In this document: positions 25,857 to 39,293 of the stretch, in pieces
Numbering within the stretch: position 1 is the first letter of the stretch
Layout: every line of letters starts with the position of its first letter
DNA from: Solenopsis invicta
Lineage: Eukaryota > Arthropoda > Insecta > Hymenoptera > Formicidae
Direction of reading: 5' to 3'
DNA length: 64,000 nucleotides
Assembly: GCF_016802725.1 (NCBI RefSeq)
Contig: NC_052664.1
Span: forward strand, 27,545,275-27,609,274
Position numbers and translations under genes: made by a program
The notes under the pieces: generated by a model
Told to the model about the DNA's origin: nothing
Databases searched by the model: none
The model's input: the letters and a program-made list of their open reading frames with translations, nothing else

Positions 25857-26110
25857 CTTAATTTATAAAAATTTATATAGTCTCTTAACAATAATTTGGA
25901 CCATCTTGTGATTTGATCGTTTATCCATATAATAAAATGATAAATGAGAAAGATAAATATAAATGATTTATAATTACGGTGATAAGACACATTAAGGGAT
26001 ACTCTTATATATATATATATATAATGACATTGTTCTTGTTTTTGTGATTTTTGTAAAATATATTTGATTATATGTAATGGATGTTGTAGTCGGGTATCAA
26101 ATAAATACAT
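25857..26110 (-). repeat. Repeat copy 1 of an inverted pair flanking KARS1
   Basis: The minus strand of this segment aligns closely with the plus strand of 30840-31143. Shared blocks include TATTTATTTGATACCCGACT, ACAAAAATCACAAAA, AACAATGTCAT, GGATAAACGATC and GACTATATAAATTTTTATAA. It lies just beyond the 3' end of lysyl-tRNA synthetase. A TA run is present in this copy but not in the other. Confidence 0.75.
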
Positions 26111-26295
26111 TATGTATAAGAAACATTATTTATAAACTTTAATTATTTTAATTTAATTTAATTAAAATAAAAAAAAAATACTTTTTTATACGAAGCCAAT
26201 TATCAATTCAAGATAACTTTATACGCCAATAAAAAATTTCTAAGTGTTTTCCAAATCATTTAGTTGTATATATTTTTCTTTAAATAACTTCAACT

Positions 26296-29369
<3,074 letters not shown>

Positions 29370-29386
29370 TTACGCACTTCGTGGCA

Positions 29387-29392
29387 AACTGA
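29387..29392 (-). promoter_or_regulatory. Candidate initiator of KARS1
   Basis: On the minus strand TCAGTT, matching the arthropod TCAGT initiator, lies about 20 nt upstream of the ATG. This would give a very short 5' UTR. No TATA box is seen, as is usual for housekeeping genes. Confidence 0.3.
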
Positions 29393-30343
29393 CGCGGAGA
29401 CGTCTGACGCAACTTCGTTCCGTAACTCGCCAGCCAGGTTCGCACTACCGGCGTAATAATAACGCGAGCACTGTTTAACGTACCGAGCATGATCGCTGCG
29501 TCGAGCTACCGTCTCGAGATTAGACTTTAAACCATGTGACGCGCTTAGATCTTTCTACGAGATATCGTTATCTACGAGAAAAGGCAACACATAAGACCGC
29601 GTGGCGCCAAGCCGCATGTCGAACTTTTTTCCTTTTTAGGTTATGTCACCCATGAGGAAAAAAGTCGCGCGTTGCGAGCGATCCAGCAAAAAGCATCACG
29701 GCGAACCGGACAAACGGATATTCTACGGACACAGTAATCTCGTCCGACGTCGCGCGTTCGATTTTACTTACTTTTTCGATATCTTCTCGTTCATCACGTC
29801 CATATTGGCAAATTGTCACCGGAGAGAACCTTAACAGCACCGTTGTCAACTCAAAGTCGCAACAACCATCCCCTCCACAGTAAAATTTTTTCTATGAACG
29901 ACTAGCGCTACTACTAGTGGTTCCTTTTGGGGTTTTGCTATGGACGAGATGTTGTTGCGGGCTCGAGTTGGCAACTTTGTCTCCGAACGGTCGTCTCTCT
30001 CTTTCTCACGATCTAGTGACTTTAGAGATCTCCGTACACTACCGCCATCAGCGTCCATATTCGCACATGCAACTATAGTGAAATTCATTTTTGCGACCCT
30101 GCTGATAAAATCGTGTTTCGCAAAATGGATATGGTTCGCGTCTATACTTAGAAGTGACGGAAGTGACACATAATTATGTCATACATTTTAAGATTACGTC
30201 TACACTGCCTATTTCTATGAACGCAGATTAACTTTGAATTTAGTTTAACTTATTCTTTAGCTTTCTTTAGTTCTAAGAATTGGAAAAAGATAAGGAATAA
30301 GTTGAACTGAGATCGACTTAATCTACATTGATGGAAATAAGCA
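29393..30343. other. Sequence upstream of KARS1
   Basis: 29393-30170 is the GC-richer upstream region of the synthetase gene with no supported frame. A copy of a palindromic repeat starts near 30222 (GCAGATTAACTTTGAATTTA and its partner near 30295-30330). Confidence 0.4.
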
Positions 30344-30593
30344 TGAGAGAAATATTAATTAAACGTTTATAGTTAAATAGTGATCAAATGAACTTTGTAA
30401 TTACTCGGTACCAAAAAGTTAGTTACATTTAACGAACCATTTGGTTGTAAGTTGTATAAAAACAATTGTTTGGTTAAGGCTACAGACTGTTTGATCAAAA
30501 TAATTAGATATTTAATAATTATAACTATAAAATTCATTTGATCACCATTTAATTAAACGTTTGGTGCATCTATCTCACTAAATATTTCTCTCA
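30344..30593. mobile_element. MITE-like foldback element
   Basis: The left end contains TGAGAGAAATATT, AATTAAACGTTTA and GTGATCAAATGAA. The right end contains their reverse complements in reverse order (TTCATTTGATCACC, TTAATTAAACGTTT, AATATTTCTCTCA). The arms are about 55 bp and the total is 250 bp. No coding content. Confidence 0.65.
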
Positions 30594-30839
30594 GTATAAA
30601 TTATTTACGTTATATTTACACGAATCTTTTTTATGTAGATAATACAAATAATGTAAATTATTATAAATCGGATAATATAATACAGAAAAAAGTAATTGAA
30701 TATAAGATTGTAAAGATATCTAATAACATTGATAAAATAAGAATACACGTAAAAAGAACGAAGCAAAATTTTTATTATTTCTGATTAAATCTGAGTCTTC
30801 TTTGAAATAGAATCTATAGAATACCGTTTACGTAATACT

Positions 30840-31143
30840 GATACGTATTTATTTGATACCCGACTATAATACCCGTTACATACGACCAAATATATCTACA
30901 AAAATCACAAAACATACGGGAACAATGTCATAATAGTGTGTAAACACTATTATCATCACGTCTTATCATCGCAATTCTAAATCATTTATATACTTCTTAT
31001 CTTTCTCGTTTATCTTTTTATTACACGGATAAACGATCGAATCACCAGATCCAAATTATTACATAAAATTACATAAAAAACATAAAGTTAATTGGAAAAC
31101 AAATAATGTTAGGAGACTATATAAATTTTTATAAGTAAGGAAT
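30840..31143 (+). repeat. Repeat copy 2 of an inverted pair flanking KARS1
   Basis: Partner of 25857-26110 in opposite orientation. Relative to that copy it carries an extra segment of about 40 nt around 31060-31100 (rich in ACATAAAA) before the shared GAGACTATATAAATTTTTAT block. Confidence 0.75.
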
Positions 31144-33573
31144 ATGTAAAATCTGTAATTCACGCTATATATGTACATATTACTATAGACTTTCAGTACT
31201 GACAATGACATTATATAGAAATGCAGTTTAAAATATAAAGTATTTTCCAAAATATTTTTTAATATTTGAAATAAGATATATAAAATATAAAAATGAATAA
31301 AATATAGTATGATTGCATTTAATGCAACTTTGATCTGACATGCCGATTACTGTACATACGTGTTTGCGCACTGAAGAGATGAGTGAAGTCATTGAATTGG
31401 TACAAAGATAGAAAGAAACGAAAATAACGATAAAAGTAAACAACTGAATTTATTACCGTAAAAATGTAACGACGTTACCATTACTGTTGTTGTAGACAGA
31501 AAAAAGTAACGATAACGGCATTACGAGTAAAGTTACTTTCCAACTTTGCTATCGCCACATGTGCAGCGCAGTGCAGGGCTGTGTGTTCAGAAACATCAGA
31601 GATACTTTATTGATCACCGAATTGAAAGGATAAAATGATAATCTGAGATCACTCGGGTGATGTTTCTGAACGCAGATTAGTACGCAGATTGTACGTGTGC
31701 GTTCAGCGGTTGAGCGGTGGCATTTTGCGGTTACAGGAAAAAGGCTGGGATAGTCGTTTGGAGGGTTTCTCTCCGTGCTATTACAGAAAGGATCGTCGCT
31801 GGCACCGCTCCATTGGTCAGACTGCAGGTGACTGCACGCGAGACTATTTCAAATTCCTCGACTGAGGTGCGTCTCGTAAAGTCCCGTTGCCAGCAATCGC
31901 GGTGGATCGGAACGGAATTTCCGCAGGAAGCCGCATTTCGAATTGTTCTCACATTTGCGATCGATACGAACAGATCTTTAAATGAGATTAAAGACGAGTT
32001 AAAAGCCGATCGCGATCTCGTAATTATACACGGCGAATAAAATGCTGTTGAATCAACATCAGTCTAGTATCGGAAATATCTGATTAATTCAATAACAGTA
32101 ATGAAATGAAAGTTAATGAAACAAAAGATTAAAAATAAAAACGATAAACCGGAGTAATAAAATAACAAACATAGATGAATGAATGAGAGAATAAAATTTA
32201 GATGAATCAACTGTTTAATATTTGTGATAGCTCGTGATTCAATGTTTAATTGAATCAAGCTACGTTTCAATTTATATTACGGCATTTTTTTTTTCAATGT
32301 AAAATTGTTTAAAATCTTCGAGATTATTCAGTCCACGAGATTAACGTATGACGTTCTATATATCATATTTCAGACGCTTTTGAATATAAGATTGAATGCG
32401 TGCATTTTAATGAAGGTATCTTTCACATGAAATAGATCCTTTTTCCGATCAATTTTTATTTTGATTTTTATTCGAATTTCAAAGAGGATTCCAAGTGTGT
32501 GCGTTTGCCCTCCTTTACGCTAAATAATTCAATTTAAATTTTCTATTTATATATTTTATATTTCGACTATTTTCTCTTTTTTTTTCGTTAAAGGCTTTTA
32601 AAAGACTTTTATTTTTATAAGAAGCTCACCATAAAATTTAATTAGGAGAAGCCTGATTAAATAAGCGACTTTGCTCGAACTAATTAATTTAATCGGTGAT
32701 TAATTTCCGGAAGAATTACTCACGGCAAAATTTTTATTTTACATTTTATGTCTCTGATCTAATCTTTCTTCTCATGTATCAAACAACAAAAAATTAATAA
32801 CTCCAGATGTTGACAAAGCATAAATATTACACCAACAAATTAATCGACGAATTACTTGGAATTTACAATTAAAATCAAATTACCTCGTGTGTTTATTTCT
32901 ATCGATCTTCTTTTGATTCTAAGAGTTAGAAAAAGATAAAGAGTAAATTAAATCAAGATCAAAGTTAATCTACAATGATAAAACAATGAAGATGACGGTA
33001 TTTATACTACAACCTTATTTATATTTAAGATTCAAAGGTTCAAAGTACAATTTTGAAATGCTGTTTTACATTAACTAGATAGCATCTTGAAACCACACTT
33101 AAGACGAGTTTAAATATAAGATTGTTTCGCGTTTCATTTACTTATTTCACTTATCTTATCAATTTTACGTTATAAGTGTCATTTTTTTTTAAATTTTACA
33201 TCCGCAGCAGTCTTGCTTTACCTTCCGCGTGCACGCATGTCCGCTTTCCATACACATTACGTACTATAGTAACGCTAAATTGAGAATTTAACTATATTGC
33301 TATTATCAGTTTTGTATATACGCAAATAAAAGTGATTAAAGTTTAAATTAAATTAAAAAAAAAAAAATCAACGTAGCCGTAGTACGTTTGACAATTTTTT
33401 ATTTCTGTCTCCATGACACGCGATTGAAATTGTTCTCCGATCGAGGGCCGGCTGTTGCATATTCAATTTAATAAATAAATAGTTTCGCGCCGCGCGTGAT
33501 GTCAAGCGTGGAATTTTTCGACCGAGTCAATTTCGAATCAGGCCGCCTTATCGGGTAACCGCGGGTTCGTCGC
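31144..33573. other. Repeat-rich intergenic sequence
   Basis: It contains a GTAACG-rich segment at about 31460-31545, an 85-bp hairpin with 13-bp perfect arms (31586-31598 with 31658-31670), and a copy of the palindromic repeat seen near 30222 at about 32905-32985. The frame at 31717-32040 ends in a peptide weakly reminiscent of a glycosyltransferase and is not called as a gene. Confidence 0.45.
31586..31670. repeat. Hairpin with 13-bp perfect arms
   Basis: TTCAGAAACATCA (31586-31598) and TGATGTTTCTGAA (31658-31670) are exact reverse complements, 59 nt apart. Probably the remains of a short foldback transposon. Confidence 0.6.
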
Positions 33574-33574
33574 C

Positions 33575-33667
33575 ATGGCGACGTCAATTTGTTGTTGCGG
33601 GCTGTGCAGCCTGTGCGTTTGCAGCTGCAGCTTCAGAGAGACGTGGAGAGACGGCAGCGAGGAGAGC

Positions 33668-33709
<42 letters not shown>

Positions 33710-33739
33710 GCTGTCTCTCGCGCGTGTATAATATTCGCG
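33575..33739 (+). other. Possible in-frame N-terminal extension of DNAAF6
   Basis: An ATG at 33575 in a strong context (GCCATGG) is in frame with, and open to, the DNAAF6 start at 33740, adding 55 codons. The extension is cysteine-rich (ICCCGLCSLCVCSC) and then reads a TC repeat as Ser-Leu. No family member I know has such a leader, so this may simply be open 5' UTR. Confidence 0.3.
33671..33705 (+). repeat. (TC)n microsatellite
   Basis: TC repeat of about 35 bp, 35 nt upstream of the DNAAF6 ATG and probably in its 5' UTR. Confidence 0.95.
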
Positions 33740-36700
33740 ATGGACGGCTGTTTCCGTCCGGGGGATTTAGAGGCGCTCCAAAATTTAATCTGCCCGCCGA
33801 AGGACGACTCCGACATTGAGGATGATCTACCGCAGGCGGGCGCGAGGAAGTTGGGTGAGTTTACGCTTACTACAACTGATTAATTATGGAGATACACCCG
33901 TACACATCCAGCAAAATTGTTGCTATTAAAACAATCGGTGCCGCCGCCACCGCCGCGCGCCGACTATAACTTCACCTGTGCAATTTCCAGCCCGGTGCTG
34001 ATGCTACCGGACTGAAAATCTCGCGTTCTATCGCTACGTTTAATTCGATGTATTGTTCAGGATATTATTTAACCGGTCGAAGAACGCAATTAATTGGCAA
34101 ACAAACGCAACAGCTCCCATACGCGCACGCGTCTTCTTCCTTCACGTATTTCCGTGTACGTACGCTCGCGAGCCGGCTATTTATTTTGTATTTTTTCAAA
34201 GCGCTACGTAAAAATATAAATATATCTCTCACAGACTGTTCTATTAACGCGCTTCAGTATTCGTGTTAAATTTGATGAAGCACAATGCTCTTGTCAGTTT
34301 ATAATTAGTTTTTTGTTTGCTCTTAATTCCTATGTAAACCGCGTTTAAAATAATAAATAGAAGAACAATACTTTGTATTTATATTAAAACCGATTCTTGT
34401 TAAAAACTTTAGCACAATGTGATTAATTTATTTGGATCCACTCGTTTGAAAGTTATTTACCTAAAACTGAAGCAAAATACGATCATTTTTGCTGCATGAA
34501 TCAAATTTTTCATTGTTTTTTTTTGCAATTGGCTTTAGAGCTAAAATTCTGGTGTTTTTAAATCCAAGAGGCTTGTAGTTTTTAAATTTCGATAAGCTGA
34601 TAGCGTAAAGCCAAAACATAAAAAAAAAACAATAATAAAGGAAGGAGAATTATTCATAACGCCTCTATCTTGAGTAGATATTTTAAGTAGATAGCGCAGG
34701 ATTGCATTTTTCCCCTCCCTTCCCCTCGCTGCATCGCAGATTGTAGTAGCGCTAATTGTGAATTGGACGTAACATGCCGCAAGTTTTATACGCATATTTT
34801 GATTTCCTCTTCATAAACCGGTAATATTATCGACGTAACGCTTCATAAATGATTCGACGCAGCGGCCAGCGAAGCAACCCGTTGCAAGTTATGTTTGCGC
34901 GTCAATCATTAATTCTAATAGGACTCGCGTAATCCTCAATTTGCAGTCGCGACGTGCAACGTGCGTTAATTATAAATCATCGTTACACATCCGTTTTTAA
35001 ATTACCGTTAAACAGCTTACGCGCCGCCTTCGGGTGGCGCTCGATGTTATCGCGCGTTTATTCTCGGGACAACGAAACGTTATTAGTCATTAGTCGAGCG
35101 GGAGAAGGAAATGAGCCAGATTAATAGATCGCAAATGAAATATTTGCTGCAAAGGACCGGCTGACATCGGCGCTCCAAGCGTCGAATCGTCCCAGGAACG
35201 TGCGGGACCTCATGCGTCCCTCCAGGGCGCGGGTGACGATATTTGGCATCCTTCGGAAACGGTCGACATCCGGAGCTTGCAGGATTACGACCCTAGAAAG
35301 GCGCCCGAATACGAGATGAAGTTTAAGCAGGCAGTCACGGCGGAGGACGTTTATCTGGGAGTAAGTCTCTTTTCCTCCTACAACGAAGGGATTTGAGTAC
35401 AACATTGAGCGTTTCGTACACGTTGTACTTCGAAAAATATCCTTATCGTAGATTGAATACGTTAAATAACTGATCATTCGATTTTAAATTCTATGTATAT
35501 ATGTACACAGAAAAAAAATTATTCCCGTGCTAAAAAAGCGATTATTTGAATTTTTTGTTTTTTTTTTCTTTGCAAAGCATGTTTTCTTGACAATCTTGAA
35601 ATGCACTTATCATTTACTTGAAACAATCCTTGAAAGAAAAACAAAGTGTTTCAATAAACTGATTACTGATATCAGTAACTGATAATGTTAGCAGTATCAA
35701 TTATTGATACAGCTAATCAGTTTATTGAAGTACTTTTTCTTAAGGGATATAATATTTATGAATAAATTTCTGAGTATCACACATAGAAAAAATATATACT
35801 TGAATTAAATAAATATTACTTATTTCGAATATTTCACAAGTTGATCTAAACGCAAATCTATCATAAGATTTTTTATTCAAAATATATTTTGAATAAATTT
35901 CTTAGTAATTTATTTCTAATAATTTCCTAGTAAGTCATTCGTAGTAATTTAATGTTTCAATCAAGAATATATCAAGTTAAAATAAAAATTCAATATGTAT
36001 TCATTATATTCGGACTTTTCTTGATGCACTGAGAAAAAAGTTGTTCATTTGACTGAATTTTTCAACTTGGATTGAATTTCTTCAGTTCAAGTATTTATGT
36101 GTTTAACGTTAAACACATAAAAGAAAAAAATAAATTGAATAAATTGCTTTTCTTGATAAACTGAGGAAAAAGTCGTTTTCTTGACTAAATTCTTCAACTT
36201 GATTAAATTTCTTCGCTTCAAGTATTTACGTATTTTAGTTAAATATATATGCAGAATGTTTAAACTAAAGTTGAACTATTTTATGCATTTAAGTCAGATA
36301 CGTAAATACTTGAACTGAAAAAATTTAATCAAGTTAATAACTTTTATCTCAATGTAATATTTTTCTATCTTTTAGAAAGTTCGAAGATATTTACCGTTCA
36401 AGTTAAATAAAATAATCTATACTTTTTTTGATGATACAGATGATAAAGATTTATGCATTTTTGTACTGCAAGTTCAAAGCCACTAACGACTAATGAGGAA
36501 CGTAAAGAAATGAAACAATAAGACATTGACTTAATTTACGAAAAATAAAAATATATTTTTGGATTGTACTTTAATATAAAAATATATAGAGTTTTTCAGT
36601 AGACCTGAATGAAAATCCGTAGCGCGATGAAGCAACAGAGTCGAGTTTTAAGGCGAATCCATCGCGTTTAGAACCTCTCGACTATTCTCTCTCGGTGACT

Positions 36701-37226
36701 TTGCGGAACGCCGAAAAAGAATTTTCGCCCGACACGTTACGTGTGAATCGTGGCCTTGAAGACCGACGAATTGTTATTTAGATTGGCTTTAAAACGCCGA
36801 GCACGGCGTCCTGCGAGTGGCTGTCGGTGCTGGTGAAATTGCCCGAGGAAACGCGGGAAAAAGTGGAGCTCTCCGTGGAATCCGAGGCGATCGACGTGCG
36901 CAGCCCAAGGTGAGGCGACCCACGACCGGGAATTTATCGGCGTGACCCGCGTGACGGAAGGAGAGCGAAGCTCGCCCACCATCGGAGTCACCGTTTGACT
37001 CCGATGGGAGTGCGCGCGCGGGCGCGCGTTCTTCTTTGACAATTTTACGAGGCCGTAAATCTGCTCGACGCATAAAACCAGTTGCGATTCCGCCAGATAT
37101 CGGCTGCACCTACCGACGCCGCATCCGGTGGATCCCAACGCCTCCTCCGCCAAGTGGCACAACGACACCTCCACCCTGGAGGTCACCCTGAGACTCACGC
37201 GCGAGCTGGATAATGTAAACTTTTGA
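33740..37226 (+). CDS. DNAAF6: Dynein axonemal assembly factor 6 (PIH1D3)
   Basis: Four exons (33740-33854, 35155-35360, 36782-36909, 37097-37226) encode 192 residues; the human protein has 214. The N-terminus (GDLEALQNLICP, then an acidic DDSDIEDD) matches the family's leader. Exon 2 starts with GPADIGAP, then DIWHPSETVD and the signature DPRKAPEYEMKFKQAVTAED (residues 84-103). Exons 3-4 form the C-terminal PIH1/CS-like beta domain, ending in LRLTRELDNVNF as in orthologues. DNAAF6 is a cytoplasmic HSP90 co-chaperone factor that preassembles axonemal dynein arms. In insects the expected sites are sperm flagella and chordotonal cilia (inference). The start at 33740 fits the family; an in-frame upstream ATG at 33575 is noted separately. 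Introns 1 (1,300 nt) and 2 (1,421 nt) are large for this window, and intron 2 is full of repeats. Confidence 0.93.
35628..35745. repeat. Foldback element in DNAAF6 intron 2
   Basis: CCTTGAAAGAAAAA...TTCAATAAACTGATTA on the left is mirrored by TAATCAGTTTATTGAA...TTTTTCTTAAGG on the right. The arms are about 38 bp with a palindromic centre (GATATC, ATTGATAC). It looks like a short MITE. Confidence 0.65.
36025..36350. repeat. Tandem plus inverted repeat cluster in DNAAF6 intron 2
   Basis: Two direct copies about 133 bp apart (near 36031-36105 and 36163-36235) share ACTGAGRAAAAAGT, TTCTTCAACTTG and TTCAAGTATTTA. A third, inverted copy lies at about 36297-36337 (ATACGTAAATACTTGAAC ... TTTAATCAAGTT). 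The last two form a potential large hairpin. Confidence 0.6.
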
Positions 37227-37475
37227 TTCCGGATCGATATGTGTCGTCAACCTGAATCATCCGATACGACTATCGTCGAAGCAACTCGTGGTAGGTGTTT
37301 TTAGTGCGGTTTTATTGTTCTCAATACTACTCGATTGAACAACAACCCTTTTTTTTATATCGTGGTGATCGATTGTGTTTTGTTATAAGCTCGGTGAAGA
37401 TCTCTTTGATTTTTTCCTGCACTCTTTCAGTTTGTCGATAAGTACAAGTGTATGTAATATGTAATTGGTTTTGAA

Positions 37476-37481
37476 ATTAAA
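37476..37481 (+). terminator. Candidate polyadenylation signal of DNAAF6
   Basis: ATTAAA lies 250 nt after the stop; a canonical AATAAA follows at 37744-37749. Tentative. Confidence 0.3.
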
Positions 37482-38544
37482 ATCTTGTTAAGTAGTCCAA
37501 CTCATCTTGATTATCGACGAGCAATCATGTTATTCATTTCTATTTTCTGACTTCTTTTTTGATTCAGCGAGAGTGTCTTTATTCTCAATTGTCCCCGATT
37601 TTAAAAGCTATTCATGACACGTCTGTCAGAGAAATATGAAAAAAAAAACCTAGACAAAAACTACTAATAAGATATTAAAATAGGTACATAATAAAATGAG
37701 GGCATCTTACGTACAAATTTCCACGTATTGTAACGGTATTTCCAATAAAAGCGCGCGAGATAATATATTTACATGTGCCATTGATCGCACTCGCAATTCA
37801 TGATAAATAATTAAATGCGTAATGTGAAAAAAAGAGCATACATTCGCTTGAATAACTTTCGAGATACGCAACATTCAGGTTTCCATGTATCTGTCTGAGA
37901 AATATTTACACAAAAGAATCTGTTATTAAAACGCGTCATTTTGAAACCAGACACTTTATATACATTTTGTTTACTTTATACACACTTTATATACATGTTT
38001 TGTTTTATTTTTGACAGTCAAATGTTGGAAAATACGGTTAAACGTTTCAGACAAAAGTTGTACGGTTTGAAAGGAGATAATTGACGGTAAAATTAATTTG
38101 TAAATAATAATTAATTTTTTTAAGATCATATGCAGGTCATCGCCATAAAAAAGGGGGAGGGGGAATTACGTGATATTTTTCACATAATATAATTCTCTGA
38201 TATTATTCTGGATATAGTATTAAGTAGGGCTTAGAAACAAGTCTGGATAAATATTAAAATAGAACTGTTGAAAAATCAATAATTTATGAGATATTTTATA
38301 CTTTATTCTGGCACTATTTCAAGTATCTTGCAAACTGTTCGATTTTTAACAATTGTATAACACTTTTATGCACAGAATAATAAGAAGAATCAATTCAAGA
38401 TGAGAAAAAGAAAACACATGGCTCTTGAAGAAAATTATGCTATTTGCAATATGTAATTACGTATCTTTTTTTTTTTTTTAAATCAGTTTTCTCGAAGAAA
38501 CTAATTTTACTATTATTTGTCCCTTTTTAAGTCGTGCAACTTTT

Positions 38545-39090
38545 ATTATTTTTAACTTCTATGTGCGTTGAAACTTATTATTTTAACACAAAATATGTTA
38601 AAGAATAAATTAAAAGAATCTCATTTAATCAACCCATTTCTGTGGTTAAATTGCTTAATTTTAGAGTAAGTAAGCCCATATTAAAGTATGCACCTAGTAA
38701 ATTCTGTAACATTGTTCTATATTTTTCGTAATATACATTTACCTGTCAAAAATAAAATGAGGTACTTTGTGCAATTTACACAGTTAAATTCGCAGTATCG
38801 AATTCTACTCAGTTTGAACTATTTTTAAAATCATTCTTGGTCGTCGGTGCTTCTATTTTTAATATGCCGTCAATTTAAACCAGAGCAAGTTTAAATAAGT
38901 TAACTGTAAAAAATTTGACTCAAATTTAATTTCTTATTTGGTGCATACTTTAATATGGGCACTACTTACACTAAAATTAAGCAATTTAACTACAAAAGTG
39001 AGTTGATTAGATGAGATTCCTTTAATTTATTCTTTAACATATTTTGTGTTAAAATAATGAACTTCAACACACATAGAAGTTAAAAACAAC
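38545..39090. mobile_element. Element with about 150-bp terminal inverted repeats
   Basis: The left arm 38545-38694 and right arm 38940-39090 are about 90% reverse-complementary by eye. Shared blocks include ATTTTAACACAAAATATGTT, AAAGAATAAATTAAA, TTAAATTGCTTAATTTTAG and CCCATATTAAAGTATGCACC. Weaker similarity extends about 15 nt outward. The 245-nt centre has no coding potential. This fits a long-TIR MITE or a foldback element. Confidence 0.75.
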
Positions 39091-39228
39091 AAAATGTTAT
39101 TTAACTCAACGGCATATAGAAGTTGTAATATATACGGGACCGTGTGCCACTGATCGCGTTTGCCCTTGCGATCATTTTGCGATTTAAAGCACGAGCGTAT
39201 ATCGGCTTGAATGAACCAAATGATTTTT

Positions 39229-39293
39229 GAGATACGTAATCGCCCCTCGCACGCACGTGTTTCGCGTTCGAGCGAGGGGCGATTACGTATCTC
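39229..39293. repeat. Perfect 22-bp GC-rich hairpin
   Basis: The arms 39229-39250 and 39272-39293 are exact reverse complements (core GATACGTAATCGCCCCTCGC) around a 21-nt loop. The region is AT-rich, so a perfect GC-containing stem of this length is notable. Confidence 0.9.

Noticed and set aside
29643..30173. Short frames on both strands upstream of KARS1
   Set aside because: Overlapping frames on both strands in a GC-richer promoter region, with no recognised motif or splice structure.
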